A DNA stretch of 64,000 nucleotides, taken from positions 4,216,001 to 4,280,000 of the forward strand of contig NC_016460.1 of assembly GCF_000226115.1 (NCBI RefSeq). Direction: 5' to 3'. Positions 32,545-42,013 of this stretch are shown here, one piece after another. The position numbers and the translations under genes were made by a program. The DNA is from Thermothielavioides terrestris NRRL 8126. Its lineage: Eukaryota; Ascomycota; Sordariomycetes; Sordariales; Chaetomiaceae. Each line of letters opens with the position of its first letter. Position 1 is the stretch's first letter. The notes beneath the pieces are model-generated. The model searched no databases, was not told where the DNA came from, and was given only the letters and a program-made list of their open reading frames with translations.

Positions 32545-32578
32545 ATGGCTAAAGAGGTCCCGCCAAGACTAATTTCGG
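32545..32578 (+). repeat. left arm of 34-bp perfect inverted repeat
   Basis: This 34-bp sequence (starts ATGGCTAAAGAGG, ends CTAATTTCGG) recurs exactly, inverted, at 32916-32949. Outside the arms similarity continues imperfectly. Both copies translate to MAKEVPPRLIS, so they may derive from one coding element. Confidence 0.9.
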
Positions 32579-32679
32579 CCAATTGTCGGCAATGTTTTTA
32601 CAGCGTTAGTACCCCGCCAAGACCGCCAAGGGGTTTGCACTATCGCCACGGGTTAGCCATGGGTTAGTTCGCCGGGGGT

Positions 32680-32707
32680 GCGGGGGGCGGCGCCAGCCCC
32701 CCGCTAG
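32680..32707 (+). mobile_element. possible Helitron 3' end: GC hairpin followed by CTAG
   Basis: A perfect 9-bp stem (GCGGGGGGC / GCCCCCCGC, 32680-32688 with 32696-32704) with a 7-base loop is followed at once by CTAG and then T. A GC hairpin near a terminal CTRR before T is the hallmark of Helitron 3' ends, though the hairpin is usually about 10 bases from CTRR. No Rep/helicase gene is present, so at most this is a non-autonomous remnant. Confidence 0.35.
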
Positions 32708-32760
32708 TTAGGGTGAGGGTTATGGTTAGGGTGAGGGTCAAGGTTAGGGTGAGGGTTAAC
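32707..32760 (+). repeat. three 18-bp telomere-like tandem repeats
   Basis: Three units of GTTAGGGTGAGGGT plus four variable bases (TATG, CAAG, TAAC). Each holds one TTAGGG and one degenerate GAGGG, so it looks like an interstitial telomere-related sequence or a transposon tail. Confidence 0.9.
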
Positions 32761-32915
32761 TTCGTTTTCTTTTTTTTCGATTTGGTTGAGGTTTCGTAAA
32801 GTTGTTGCAACGAGTCTTTGCGATTGTTCGTTGTTGATGTTGCTCGAAGTCGTCGAGGCCCCGTCGCGGCCCCGCTTACCCCGTGGCGATTGTAAATACT
32901 TGTAAGCGGCAGTCT

Positions 32916-32949
32916 CCGAAATTAGTCTTGGCGGGACCTCTTTAGCCAT
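32916..32949 (-). repeat. right arm of 34-bp perfect inverted repeat
   Basis: Exact reverse complement of 32545-32578; the arms enclose 337 bp with the hairpin and telomere-like units. Confidence 0.9.
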
Positions 32950-33249
32950 AACCGAAGCATCCAGCAGCGGTCTGTTTGACTCAGCCGCCTCCGCGGAAAC
33001 AACCTTCCCCCCTCGGCTTTCAGAGCCAGGGGTATCAGAGCCCAGGGGCCTGGCCTTAACATCCCCTCCCGGCGCCATTCCAAATCGGGAGTTTCTGTTA
33101 GCAAATCTGACGTCGGTGCTGCGACGTCGTTGGCTCGCTGCAGCAAACCTTTTGTCATAAGTTTCGGCTTTGCCTGGGAAGCGCTTGCCTTGTGTTGCGT
33201 TCGTGCCGTCGTCCAGTGTATTTTCAGTGTCTTCCGGAACCGCGGCCAT

Positions 33250-33692
33250 GGCACCACACTGTCAGCTGCAGGATCGCGCTCGGAATTCAGAGGAAAGGCC
33301 GGCAAGGGGTCTCGGCGGTGCTGGTTCCTGTTGTCCGTCTTTTGATCGGTTCCCGGCGCCCGGAACCCCCCCATCCTTGCGATCGAGTTGAACAGCTCAA
33401 CACTCGCTCTTCATTGCGATGGGACATCCTTGAAGACTGGGCGACAGGAACCGGGGTCGGGCGGATGAGCAGCTGGTGACATCACCGCTGAAAAGCCGGC
33501 TTCTCTCCAGAGTCCCGCACCGCTGCAGCGACGATACCTACAAACGCAAGGGCTCTCCTCCGAACCATCCTTAAGAGACATCCCAGCACTCGCCTTCTGG
33601 AAACTCGGCGCTTCCTCACCTCACTTCATCCGCAGCCTTCCGACGTTCGTTCTCATCTTCTCTTGGATGGCACAGCACTTCCGGCCTCAGCG
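33250..33692. other. intergenic, 5' region of the HPP gene
   Basis: No gene recognised. An out-of-frame ATG at 33667 precedes the chosen HPP start. Confidence 0.35.
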
Positions 33693-34721
33693 ATGACGGC
33701 ACCAAACCAGCCGCGTCGCGGGCTGTCCCGCTGGCACTTCGACATTGACAAGTACGTCAATCCTTTCTTCCCGCCCTCGGTCCTGCCCCGGCTGCCCTCG
33801 CCCGTCGCCCACTTCCTCGGGTACCGAACCCACGCGCCAGCCCACCCGCTGGGCAACCTGGCCATGATCTTCTGGGCCATCATCGGCGTGTTCTGCAGCC
33901 TCGCGATCATCGGCGCCGTCGCCCAGCAGGTGCCTTCGTTCGAGAGCCGGCTGGTGCCCATCATCATCGGCAGCTTCGTATGTTCCCCTCCCCCTTGCTC
34001 CTGGCCATTTTGTTTTCCGGAAAACTTCCAGGTTACTGACGACGTTCAGGGCGCCGCCGCAGTGCTGGACTTCTACGCCATCGAGTCGCCCCTGGCGCAG
34101 CCGCGCAACGCCATCCTCGGCCAGATGGTCTCGGCGCTGATCGGCATCTCCATCTGCAAGCTGTTCGCGCTGTCGCCGCACTTCGCGGCCGTCCGCTGGC
34201 TGGGCGCGTCGCTGGCCTGCGCCTGCGCGACCGCCATGATGGCGCTGACCGGCACCGTGCACCCCCCCGCCGGTGCCACCGCCCTCATGGCCGTGCTCGA
34301 CCCCGACGTCGCCGCCCTCGGCTGGTTCCTGTTCCTGCCTCTCCTGCTCGGTTGCATCCTGATGCTGGCCGTCGCCCTGCTCATCAACAACATCCAGCGC
34401 CGCTTCCCCTACTACTGGTGGAGCCCGGGCGAGACGGGACAGTTCTGGCGCCGCAAAGGGCCCGACACGGAGCCGGAGGCGGAGCGCGCCGAGGAGCGTG
34501 CGGGGCAGCGCCGCACGAGCTATGAGCGCAAGGTCGACGAGGAGTCGGGCAGCAGCTCGGGCGATCTCGAGTCGAGCGGCGAGCTGGCGAAGATGGTGTC
34601 GGTCATGAGCGGGAGGGAGGGCCAGATCGTCATCCGGCGCGGCCGCGTGATCATCCCGGAGGGTCTGAGCCTGAGACCGGAGGAGATCCTGTCGCTAGAG
34701 ACGCTAAGCGAGCGGCTCTGA
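33693..34721 (+). CDS. HPP family integral membrane protein
   Basis: Exons 33693-33977 and 34050-34721 encode 318 residues; the intron is GTATGT...TTCAG. At least four hydrophobic segments are visible (LGNLAMIFWAIIGVFCSLAIIGAV; LVPIIIGSF joined to GAAAVL; LGQMVSALIGISICKLFAL; ALGWFLFLPLLLGCILMLAVALLI). The signature GTVHPPAGATALMAV puts the HPP motif at residues 166-168. The C-terminal 90 residues are charged and probably cytosolic. In plants and cyanobacteria HPP proteins take part in nitrite transport; in fungi the role is not established. The start was chosen as the first in-frame ATG. Confidence 0.88.
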   Translation: MTAPNQPRRGLSRWHFDIDKYVNPFFPPSVLPRLPSPVAHFLGYRTHAPAHPLGNLAMIFWAIIGVFCSLAIIGAVAQQVPSFESRLVPIIIGSFVCSPPPCSWPFCFPENFQVTDDVQGAAAVLDFYAIESPLAQPRNAILGQMVSALIGISICKLFALSPHFAAVRWLGASLACACATAMMALTGTVHPPAGATALMAVLDPDVAALGWFLFLPLLLGCILMLAVALLINNIQRRFPYYWWSPGETGQFWRRKGPDTEPEAERAEERAGQRRTSYERKVDEESGSSSGDLESSGELAKMVSVMSGREGQIVIRRGRVIIPEGLSLRPEEILSLETLSERL

Positions 34722-35901
34722 CCTTATCATAGAGCGCAAACAGTAGAGATAGAGCTAATGATGATACGAAGTTATGATTTACCACGCTGCCCCGCGTGCT
34801 GTGGTCTCACAGAACTTGCACAGAGCGGCTGGAGGGTGAGGTGACCCAGGGGGGAAGCAGTGTGACAGCTGTGCGACTGCGTAGATTCAACCTCTTTATC
34901 ATCGGTGGTCGCCTACCGTAGCCACGACGTCCATTTTGCTGGACCGCGTGACACCCCCCATGCCCTGGCCTTTGGTCCCCCCCACGCTGGACGACTCGAC
35001 GCCGCAAATACAGTAGCGCGCCTCCCCCCTCCCCTAATAACCAAAACAGGATGCGAAGCATATGGAAATTCTCCGGACTTATCAGCTTGAATCGCACCAC
35101 ACCACCGCCGTTTCTCCTCTCTGTTCACATTACGCTTACTGCGAAGAGGGGCGCATGATGATGCACCATCGTCACGCCACCGCCAGACGGAGGGCTGCGA
35201 GATGCTCGAATCGGAAACGGGGACAACAACATAACCACAGGCGGCAAAGGCAGAAGAACCCAGCCAGTTCGGGACGCGCGCCGCACGCGGGAGCAACAAA
35301 TCTCAGATACGGGGGAGTCGAGCCCTGAGCAGTTTTGTTGAGTGATCCCGATAACCTCTCTTGAGATGCAGGAAGCAGTGAGTGAGAGTCAATGATGTTT
35401 TAGGTACCGCTCCACCATACCCGATTTTCTGCCACGTGTGGTTTCCCACAGGATTTGCTAGCTGCAGAGGGCCGAAGACAAGGTGCAATCGGATGGAGGG
35501 AATGTGGACTGTGTGGCTGGCTGGAGTTCCTGGATAGAGGCGAAGGGGAGAGATCCCGAACGCCGAGGAGACTCCGGGATCCGCAGTCGCGGACCGTAGC
35601 TAGTGCATGTGAGCTTAGGCGGCGACGAGTGAGTGACCAGCTGATAATAATACGAAGATTGGCGCGATATGGGAGGGCCTGGTGTTTGGCTTGACTGGTT
35701 ACCCACTGACATTCGTTAGCTTGTGAACGGAAGTTCTTTAGTCTTGGGCTGATCTGTACAAAAGAACGACTCGAACATGCAGTATGCAGTTGCGAAAGCA
35801 GTATGCGCTTTCCACCCATCATAACCGCAGACCCTACACCTCCAGTCTTGATCAGAGTGCGTCCTCTCCATGTGTCTTCTTCCCTACCAAGCTCAACCCC
35901 T
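34722..35901. other. intergenic, convergent 3' ends
   Basis: About 1.2 kb; no gene or repeat recognised. Confidence 0.4.
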
Positions 35902-36789
35902 TCACGGAAACACACTCGTCAACACACTCGCGTACTCCTTGTACGACAGCCCCATCTTCTCGATGTCGTAGTCATTCCAGAAGCCGCCCCCGGCCAGGGC
36001 GTCGCGCTGATTCCAGGCGGCAAAGCGGGCGCGGGCCTGCGCCGCCGTCGTGCCCTGCGACGGCTTCGAGTCGTTGACGACCCACAGCAGCGGCACAACC
36101 TTCATGCCGAGCGCGCCCTGCCAGCCGCCCGGGTCGTTGCCCGCGCCGCCGTCGTAGCACTGCAGGTAGACCCTGTCGAGGAGCAGGTCGGACGCCGCCG
36201 CGCGGCCCGCGTTGACGCGCGCGACGACGGCGGCCCAGAAGCCCGTGTTGGTGTACGGCGCGATCGTGTACCGGTACCCGGCGGCGCCGAGCATGGCCGC
36301 GAAGGCGGCCGTGCTGGCGGCGTCGTAGATGGACTCGTCGTCGTTGTTGACCGCGTCGAGCGCCCACGCGGCCCGCAGCGCCGCGAAGTTGCGGTACAGC
36401 GGCGTGTCGGCCCCCGGGCCGGGCCGCGCCATCAGCTCGCGCACGTGCTGCGCGTTCATCGAGATCTCGACCCGCTGCACCGTGCTGCCGGCGCCGGATT
36501 TCAGCGAGCGCACCTTGGCCGCCAGCGCGTCGCCGCCCACGTAGCTGCCGTTGGACGCCACCAGGACGTCCTGGCTGCCCGGCGTGTTGGAGTAGTACTT
36601 GATGTCGCCGTTGTCGAGGATGCCGAGGCCGAAGATGATGAGCGTGTTGAAGCCCGACGTCGTCAGCGCCGTCGTGTTGGATTTCATGACGTCCTTGAAC
36701 AGGAACAGGCTGCGTACGCTGGCGCCGAGCGCATGCGGCAGAAGGAGGAAGTGCAGTAGCAGCAGCTTTCTCAATGCGTGGCGACCCAT
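35902..36789 (-). CDS. secreted GH18-like (chitinase-like) protein
   Basis: An intronless 295-residue protein. A signal peptide (RKLLLLHFLLLPHALGAS) leads into SVRSLFLFKDVMKSNTTALTTSGFNTLIIFGLGIL, then DNGDIKYYSN, DAVNNDDESIYD, DRVYLQCYDGGAGNDPG and MGLSYKEYASVLTSVFP. These blocks match a widespread fungal secreted TIM-barrel family often labelled coagulation-factor-5/8-type or lysozyme-like, and the barrel resembles GH18. The DNNDDES region sits where GH18 enzymes keep their acidic cluster, but the exact DxxDxDxE motif is absent, so catalysis is uncertain. A likely role is binding or hydrolysing cell-wall polysaccharide outside the cell. Confidence 0.65.
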   Translation of the reverse strand: MGRHALRKLLLLHFLLLPHALGASVRSLFLFKDVMKSNTTALTTSGFNTLIIFGLGILDNGDIKYYSNTPGSQDVLVASNGSYVGGDALAAKVRSLKSGAGSTVQRVEISMNAQHVRELMARPGPGADTPLYRNFAALRAAWALDAVNNDDESIYDAASTAAFAAMLGAAGYRYTIAPYTNTGFWAAVVARVNAGRAAASDLLLDRVYLQCYDGGAGNDPGGWQGALGMKVVPLLWVVNDSKPSQGTTAAQARARFAAWNQRDALAGGGFWNDYDIEKMGLSYKEYASVLTSVFP

Positions 36790-37151
36790 CGTTGCGAGAC
36801 GACGCCGGATGTCCCCTGTTGGTTGGAGTGCCGGGTTGCGTGATGCCAGCTTGGACGGGCTTCCCAGTAGGTGTTGGGAGGGACGTATGTCGAGACGCCT
36901 ATGTACTCATATGTCCTGGTGTTGTTTCCAAGGCGTTCAGCCCCGGGGTCCAGATTGGTGGGACGAGCGAAGCCTACTAGACACCAGGAGCTGGCTAAAA
37001 AGGATGCAGTTGGCATATCCTATCAACAGCAAGCACGGTGCACTGGCTATAAACTCTTCATTTATTGCTTCAACTTAACCGTAACAAGGGCAAAGGGGGG
37101 CAAAATTGGCCGCAACTCGACAAATATCACCGAGCCAAAGGCCTGTCTCTC
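36790..37151. other. short intergenic region
   Basis: Two minus-strand genes flank it; nothing recognised. Confidence 0.4.
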
Positions 37152-38126
37152 TTACTCGGACTTCTTCTTCACCATCAGCAGGACGGCTGCCACGCCTCCC
37201 CTCACCAGCAGAGGTCCTCCGTCCGCACCCTGCCCTTCAACCAAGGCATTGATTTTCTTTTTCATGACCTGCAGCGGGTCGCTGTCCGTGTCCACCTCGG
37301 CGGGATGCGCCTCGCGCCACCGCACATACGGGCTCGTCGTGGCCAGGACCATGGCCAGCACGCCGGCCGGCGCCGGCTTGTCCATGCCCGCGTAGAACTC
37401 GTCGATGGGCTCGGCCCCGGCCGCGGTGCCCCACTCCCGCCGCACGAAGCTGTCGCGATCAAACTCCGGCACGGGATTGTCCAGCGTCCAGGGCAGCTGC
37501 AGGCCGGCGTACAGGGTGCGCGCGAGGCGGTTGCCCGGCAAGATGTAGTCGTCGAGCGCGAGCTCGAAGCCGTCGATGGCGGCCTGGATGGCCGGGCCGT
37601 TGGCCATGGCCGGGTCGACCACGATGCCGCCGCTGCACCACAGCGCGACGGTGCCGCCGGGCTTGAGCAGGCGGGCCGCGTGCCGCCAGAAGACGGCCAT
37701 GTCGAACCAGTGCGCCGCCGTGGCGGAAATGATTAGATCGACGCTGCCGTCGGCCAGCGGCGGCGAGAGGCCCGTCGTGCTGGCGTCCTCGATCGTCGAT
37801 GCCTCGAAGCGGATGGGCTCCGAGGTGGCCGTCGCGCCGCCCAGCGAGCGGGCGACGGCGAGCATGCCCTCGGACGGGTCGAGGCCGATGGCGTGGGCGA
37901 ACTGCGGCGCCAGCGTGCGCACGGCGGTGCCCGGCCCGCAGCCCACGTCGAGCAGCGTGTCCAGCTGGCCGCCGTTGGACTTGTGGTAGTCCAGAAGCAT
38001 CTGGTACAGTCGCGGGTGGTAGTTGCGACGGTGTTGGGCGTAGTTTTCGCCCTGCTCGCGGCTGAAGGAGCGGAACGTTGTTTCGCTCGGAGGCGCCGCG
38101 CTCTGCGGCCCTGACTTGTCAGTCAT
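37152..38126 (-). CDS. SAM-dependent methyltransferase, trans-aconitate-methyltransferase-like
   Basis: An intronless 324-residue protein. The start MTDKSGPQSAAPPSETTFRSFS precedes the motif I loop LLDVGCGPGTAVRTL (residues 58-72), the acidic residue in IGLDPSEGML, VDLIISATAAHWFD and LLKPGGTVALW, the class I order. This resembles yeast Tmt1/Crg1-type enzymes, which esterify small carboxylic acids such as trans-aconitate or act on xenobiotic acids. The downstream half has the family pattern WTLDNPVPEFDRDSFVRREWGT. No signal peptide. It lies between the GH18-like gene and the GH31 gene on the same strand, with no evidence of a joint pathway. Confidence 0.8.
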   Translation of the reverse strand: MTDKSGPQSAAPPSETTFRSFSREQGENYAQHRRNYHPRLYQMLLDYHKSNGGQLDTLLDVGCGPGTAVRTLAPQFAHAIGLDPSEGMLAVARSLGGATATSEPIRFEASTIEDASTTGLSPPLADGSVDLIISATAAHWFDMAVFWRHAARLLKPGGTVALWCSGGIVVDPAMANGPAIQAAIDGFELALDDYILPGNRLARTLYAGLQLPWTLDNPVPEFDRDSFVRREWGTAAGAEPIDEFYAGMDKPAPAGVLAMVLATTSPYVRWREAHPAEVDTDSDPLQVMKKKINALVEGQGADGGPLLVRGGVAAVLLMVKKKSE

Positions 38127-38894
38127 GGCGGCTAGTCTGGGGACCAGGACCCGGAGGGGAGGCGATGAGGGATGGAATCAAAGCAACACAGCGCAACGTC
38201 TTGATGAGAGGCCGTGTGAACCTCGCAAGCGTGACCACAGTTGCCACCACGACACGACCCTTGAGACGGCACTTTTGTAGTCGGGGGACGCCTCAGTGTC
38301 ACGAAGGTCGCAGTCGTTGCCTGCTGAGCCTCGGGAGTTTGACTTCTATCATTAGCTTACCCCGCCCTTGGAATCCACCCGAGATTCCGACGGGTGCGGT
38401 GGGATATCTCCAGGGGCCCCAGTCAGCTTATGGAGCCTACGGGGGATAAACCCACCGTGAGCCCGATGACTCGCCTACAGCCGAGGTGCTCCGAGTCCAT
38501 GGCCATTCGTGAGCGGATGTCAAACGTGAATCTGGGCTCGTGAAGAAACCCGGGACATCAAAAGCTGATGGATCGGAGACGAGCCGCGATGGGGTGGTCA
38601 CTAAACACGGCTCAATATTGAGTGTTGGGCCCAGCAGGCTTTCGGTCGTAGTAAATTGACGCGAAACCATGGAGAGAGTCTCTGTGCATTTCCCTTCGAT
38701 GGTTGCAAAGGCAGCTCCGATCTCAGGGGCGGCGCTCGGCTTTCCCCCCTGATGTTTTGGCTCTCCCGCCCACCGCGTCGGGACACTCTTCCCGGTGTCC
38801 CACATTCCACTGGTCACCTCAAACATCAGTTTCCGCGGCTGCGGATCGTCCAAGTGGCCGTTTCCTCCGTCTTGCCCTGATACGCCACGCGTCA
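38127..38894. other. intergenic between tandem minus-strand genes
   Basis: 3' of the GH31 gene and 5' of the methyltransferase. No conserved frame is visible. Confidence 0.4.
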
Positions 38895-40955
38895 TCATTC
38901 CACATTGGTCCCCGTGAGGCGGGTTACCTCGGCAACCCCGCTCAACCAAATTTGTGCTTCCTCCACACCTACCCTCTCAAACACTGGCATGTAATCAATG
39001 GGGCAGGCCACCTCAACCGTCTGACCGCCGTCAAACTGGTCCCCGCCCTCCATCCCCACCCACCTGGCTCCCCGTGGCAGATACACGGTCATGCTCGAGA
39101 CCCCGGGCCGCATCACGGGGCAGCACAGATACTTGGGCCCGAACATGTACTGCTCGCCCGTCTCCCAGCAGCGCGGGTCCTCGGGGAACTCGTAGAACAG
39201 CGGGCGCATGACGGGCGAGCCCCTGGCGTGCGCTTGCTGCATCAGCTGGCGCGTGTACGGCCGCAGGCGCTCGCGGATGGCCATGTACTTCTTGCAGATG
39301 GCGAAGACCCGCTCGCCGTAGGACCACACCTCGTTGGCGGCGCCGCTGCGGCAGGCGGCGCCCCCCGTGGTGCCCATGGGCGGCTGCGGCGGCTCGCGGT
39401 CGCCGTGCAGGCGGAACACGGGGCAGAAGGCGCCCCACTGGAACCAGCGGACGAACAGCTCGCGGAAGGCCTCGTCGGCCGGGTCGCCGCCGTGGAACCC
39501 GCCGATGTCGGTCGTCCACCACGGCAGGCCGGCGATGCCCATGTGCAGGCCCGCCGCGAGCTGGCTGCGGAAGCTGGCCCACGACGACGCGACGTCGCCG
39601 CTCCAGACCAGCGCGCCGTACCGCTGGCTGCCCGCCCACGCGCACCGCACCAGGTTGACGATCTGCTCGTGGCCCTCGGCGCGGAGGCCCTCGTAGAAGG
39701 CGCGCGCGTACTCGGCCGGGTACAGGTTGCCGATCCGCGCGTTCGGCCCCAGGTGGTACCGGTAGTTGTCGAAGTCGTAGGCCGCGTACTCGGGCTCGGC
39801 CTCGTCCAGCCAGAACACCTTGATGCCCTTGGCGTAGTAGTTGCGCCGCACCTTGTCCCAGACGTACCGTCGCGCCTCCGGGTGGGTGAAGTCGGCGTGC
39901 ACGGTCTCGCCCTGGAAGTCGAGCGCGATGCGCACGCCGCGGTCGACCCGGATCAGCAGGCCGCGCTCGACCATCTCGGCGTAGTTCTCGCACCGGCGGT
40001 CGACCGTCGGCCAGATGGACACCATCAGCTCCACCTGCATGTCGCGCAGCTCGCGCACCATGGCGTCCGGGTCCGGCCAGTAGGCCGGGTCGAACTTCCA
40101 GTCCCCTTGCAGCGGCCAGTGGAAGAAGTCGACGACGATCAGGTCCAGCGGCAGGCCGCGCCGCCGGTACTCGCGCGCGACGCCGAGCAGCTCCTCCTGC
40201 GTCTGGTAGCGCAGCTTGCACTGCCAGAACCCGAGCCCGTACTCGGGCATCATGGGCACCTTTCCCGTGGCGTCGGCGTAGGCCTCGACGATCTCGGCCG
40301 GGGTGTCGCCGGCCACGACCCAGTAGTCCAGCGCGGCGGTCGAGTAGGCCTCGAAGGTCATGACGTTGCGGCCCAGCACGGCGCGGCCGACGGCCGGGTT
40401 GTTCCACAGCAGGCCGTAGCCGCGCGAGGACAGCAGGAAGGGCACGCTGGCCTGCGAGTTGCGCTGCGCCAGCTCGAGGTCGGCGCCCTTGAGGTCGAAC
40501 AGCGGCTGCTGGTACTGGCCCATGCCGAACAGCTTCTCGGCCGGGTCGACGCTCTCGAAGCGCATCGTGAGGTGGTAGTCCTCGCGCCCCGGCACCGGCC
40601 GGAACTCGCGCGCCTCCACCTCGAGCGCGCTGCACTTGGGGTCGCGCACGTCGCGCCGGTTGCGCGCGTACTCCTCCAGCAGCAGCTCGCCCTTCTCGGC
40701 GTGCCAGACCGTCAGCTTGCCCAGCTTCGACACGACCGCCTTGATCTTGCCGTTGGCGATGCACGCCGAGTCCGGCGACACGTCGATCCGGGCCGCCGTC
40801 CCGGTCGCTGGGGGTTTCAGCAGTGCCCAGTCTTCTGCCGGCATCTCGCGCGCTTTGGTGGCCCGGACGCGCAGGGCGTTGGGCCCCCACGGCTCGATCC
40901 AGAGCTTCTCCGCATCGTAGGCGTAGACGAGCCGGTTGTCTTGTTGGAGAAACAT
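38895..40955 (-). CDS. GH31 alpha-xylosidase/alpha-glucosidase
   Basis: An intronless 686-residue enzyme. The N-terminal beta-sandwich leads into FGMGQYQQPLFDLKG, DYWVVAGDTPAEIVEAYADATG, LDLIVVDFFHW and the catalytic block KVFWLDEAEPEY with nucleophile Asp384. The acid/base is Asp454 in ALVWSGDVASSW, and LPWWTTDIGGFHGG follows, all hallmarks of GH31. The lack of a signal peptide suggests an intracellular enzyme. The LDEAEPEYAAYDFDNYRY wording is that of fungal alpha-xylosidases, so xyloglucan oligosaccharide or isoprimeverose breakdown is likely but not proven. Very high third-position GC creates long antisense frames over the whole gene; those were discarded. Confidence 0.92.
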   Translation of the reverse strand: MFLQQDNRLVYAYDAEKLWIEPWGPNALRVRATKAREMPAEDWALLKPPATGTAARIDVSPDSACIANGKIKAVVSKLGKLTVWHAEKGELLLEEYARNRRDVRDPKCSALEVEAREFRPVPGREDYHLTMRFESVDPAEKLFGMGQYQQPLFDLKGADLELAQRNSQASVPFLLSSRGYGLLWNNPAVGRAVLGRNVMTFEAYSTAALDYWVVAGDTPAEIVEAYADATGKVPMMPEYGLGFWQCKLRYQTQEELLGVAREYRRRGLPLDLIVVDFFHWPLQGDWKFDPAYWPDPDAMVRELRDMQVELMVSIWPTVDRRCENYAEMVERGLLIRVDRGVRIALDFQGETVHADFTHPEARRYVWDKVRRNYYAKGIKVFWLDEAEPEYAAYDFDNYRYHLGPNARIGNLYPAEYARAFYEGLRAEGHEQIVNLVRCAWAGSQRYGALVWSGDVASSWASFRSQLAAGLHMGIAGLPWWTTDIGGFHGGDPADEAFRELFVRWFQWGAFCPVFRLHGDREPPQPPMGTTGGAACRSGAANEVWSYGERVFAICKKYMAIRERLRPYTRQLMQQAHARGSPVMRPLFYEFPEDPRCWETGEQYMFGPKYLCCPVMRPGVSSMTVYLPRGARWVGMEGGDQFDGGQTVEVACPIDYMPVFERVGVEEAQIWLSGVAEVTRLTGTNVE

Positions 40956-41692
40956 GGTCTGTGTTCGGCTGGGTTGGGGAGCGAGACGAGATCAAGGTCG
41001 GGCTGGCCTGACGCACGCTCTTGATGACGCTTTGCCGAAGGAGGAACTGAGACGCAGGAGAACCAGGAACAATCATACGAACCACATCGCTTGGACGGGA
41101 GCAGCGTGATGCCCCCTCTGCCCCGCCTCGTAGTACTTGCATCGCACCGTGGGGCCCTCCGGTGGAGGGTGGAGAACGATTCGAGGCGCACCAATCTCCT
41201 AGTAGTACGGATTACTTGGTACACATGCAGTAGTGCATCTATTTGCCACGTGCACAGCTCCGGATGGGCGAAGAACCGCGTCCTTTGCGTCGCTACCAAG
41301 GGGGGTAGGCAACGTGGAAGTCAAGGTTCCTTTGGTCGAGAACGTTTCACGCCGCCAGGGTCACTTCCAGGTCCGCATAGTTGCGAAGGAGAAATCGTCT
41401 TGGAAGAACTGTTTCTACCAGACAGCAATATGCCACCTACGAACCCTCTCCCCTACGTTTCCCCTCGGACCTATTGGCGCCTCTGACCGTATCTGCCATC
41501 CCCCAGATTCCATTTCGGATTGACGCTCTTGCGCTCTTGTAGAAGCCCCCCACTTGGCATGCCGCGGGTGTCTCTCCGAGGGGGAAGACGAGGCAGAGGA
41601 CCGACTGGATCTGAACTTCTGAAGGCAACACCGATCATTAGCTCTCTCCGTTTTGTTCGCAGCAGAGGAAGCGTGAGGAAAGCATACCAGAC
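40956..41692. other. intergenic
   Basis: 5' region of the GH31 gene. No gene or clear TATA box seen. Confidence 0.4.
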
Positions 41693-41896
41693 CTAGCAGG
41701 TCTCGCCGTCGTAGTACCAGTTGCAGCCGCCAGGGTAGCAGTTGTCGCAGTAGCAGCGGCCGCTGTCGCAGTAGCAGTTGGCCGCACAGCTGCGGCGCTC
41801 GAGCTTGCCCTGAGCCACGAGGTCGTTGACGGACTCAGCAGCAGGCACCGCCATGGCGACGGCGGCGAAGAGGGCAAGGACGGAGAAAGCCTTCAT
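41693..41896 (-). CDS. small cysteine-rich secreted peptide
   Basis: A 67-residue protein. MKAFSVLALFAAVAMAVPA is a signal peptide; a short acidic pro-region ends at LERR, a dibasic site suited to Kex2-like cleavage. The mature peptide of about 32 residues carries eight cysteines (SCAANCYCDSGRCYCDNCY then GGC and a C-terminal C). Dense cysteines with aromatic residues imply a knotted, stable extracellular peptide. I do not recognise its family. A TATAAAG box lies 111 bp upstream, matching the promoter layout of the other cysteine-rich gene at 24.5 kb. Effector, antimicrobial or metal-binding roles are all possible. Confidence 0.75.
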   Translation of the reverse strand: MKAFSVLALFAAVAMAVPAAESVNDLVAQGKLERRSCAANCYCDSGRCYCDNCYPGGCNWYYDGETC

Positions 41897-42006
41897 TTTC
41901 TCGGCTTGGACAATAGTCAAGGTCTGAAAGGGGAGTTTGTGTGTCGAGAATGTTGGGCTGGTGAAAGCTGCATCAAGAGTCAGGCCGGCCGAGGACCTCG
42001 AGCGAC

Positions 42007-42013
42007 CTTTATA
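42007..42013 (-). promoter_or_regulatory. TATA box of the cysteine-rich peptide gene
   Basis: TATAAAG on the minus strand, 111 bp upstream of ATG 41896. Confidence 0.45.

Larger units (their letters stand above)
32704..33249 (-). other. open frame crossing the repeat island, uncertain
   Basis: A 181-codon minus frame covers the right repeat arm (MAKEVPPRLISETAAYKYL) and runs through the telomere-like repeats as NPHPN-type peptides. It lacks a recognised domain. The shared peptide in the opposite arm suggests a piece of a repeated element rather than a host gene. Confidence 0.25.

Noticed and set aside
35803..36759. 318-codon plus frame over the GH18-like gene
   Set aside because: Arg/Val-rich antisense shadow of a signal-peptide-bearing gene.
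38703..41142. Two very long frames (773 and 703 codons) overlapping the GH31 gene
   Set aside because: They are low-complexity, Arg/Ala/Val/Gly-rich products of high third-position GC; the minus 686-residue frame has full GH31 motifs.
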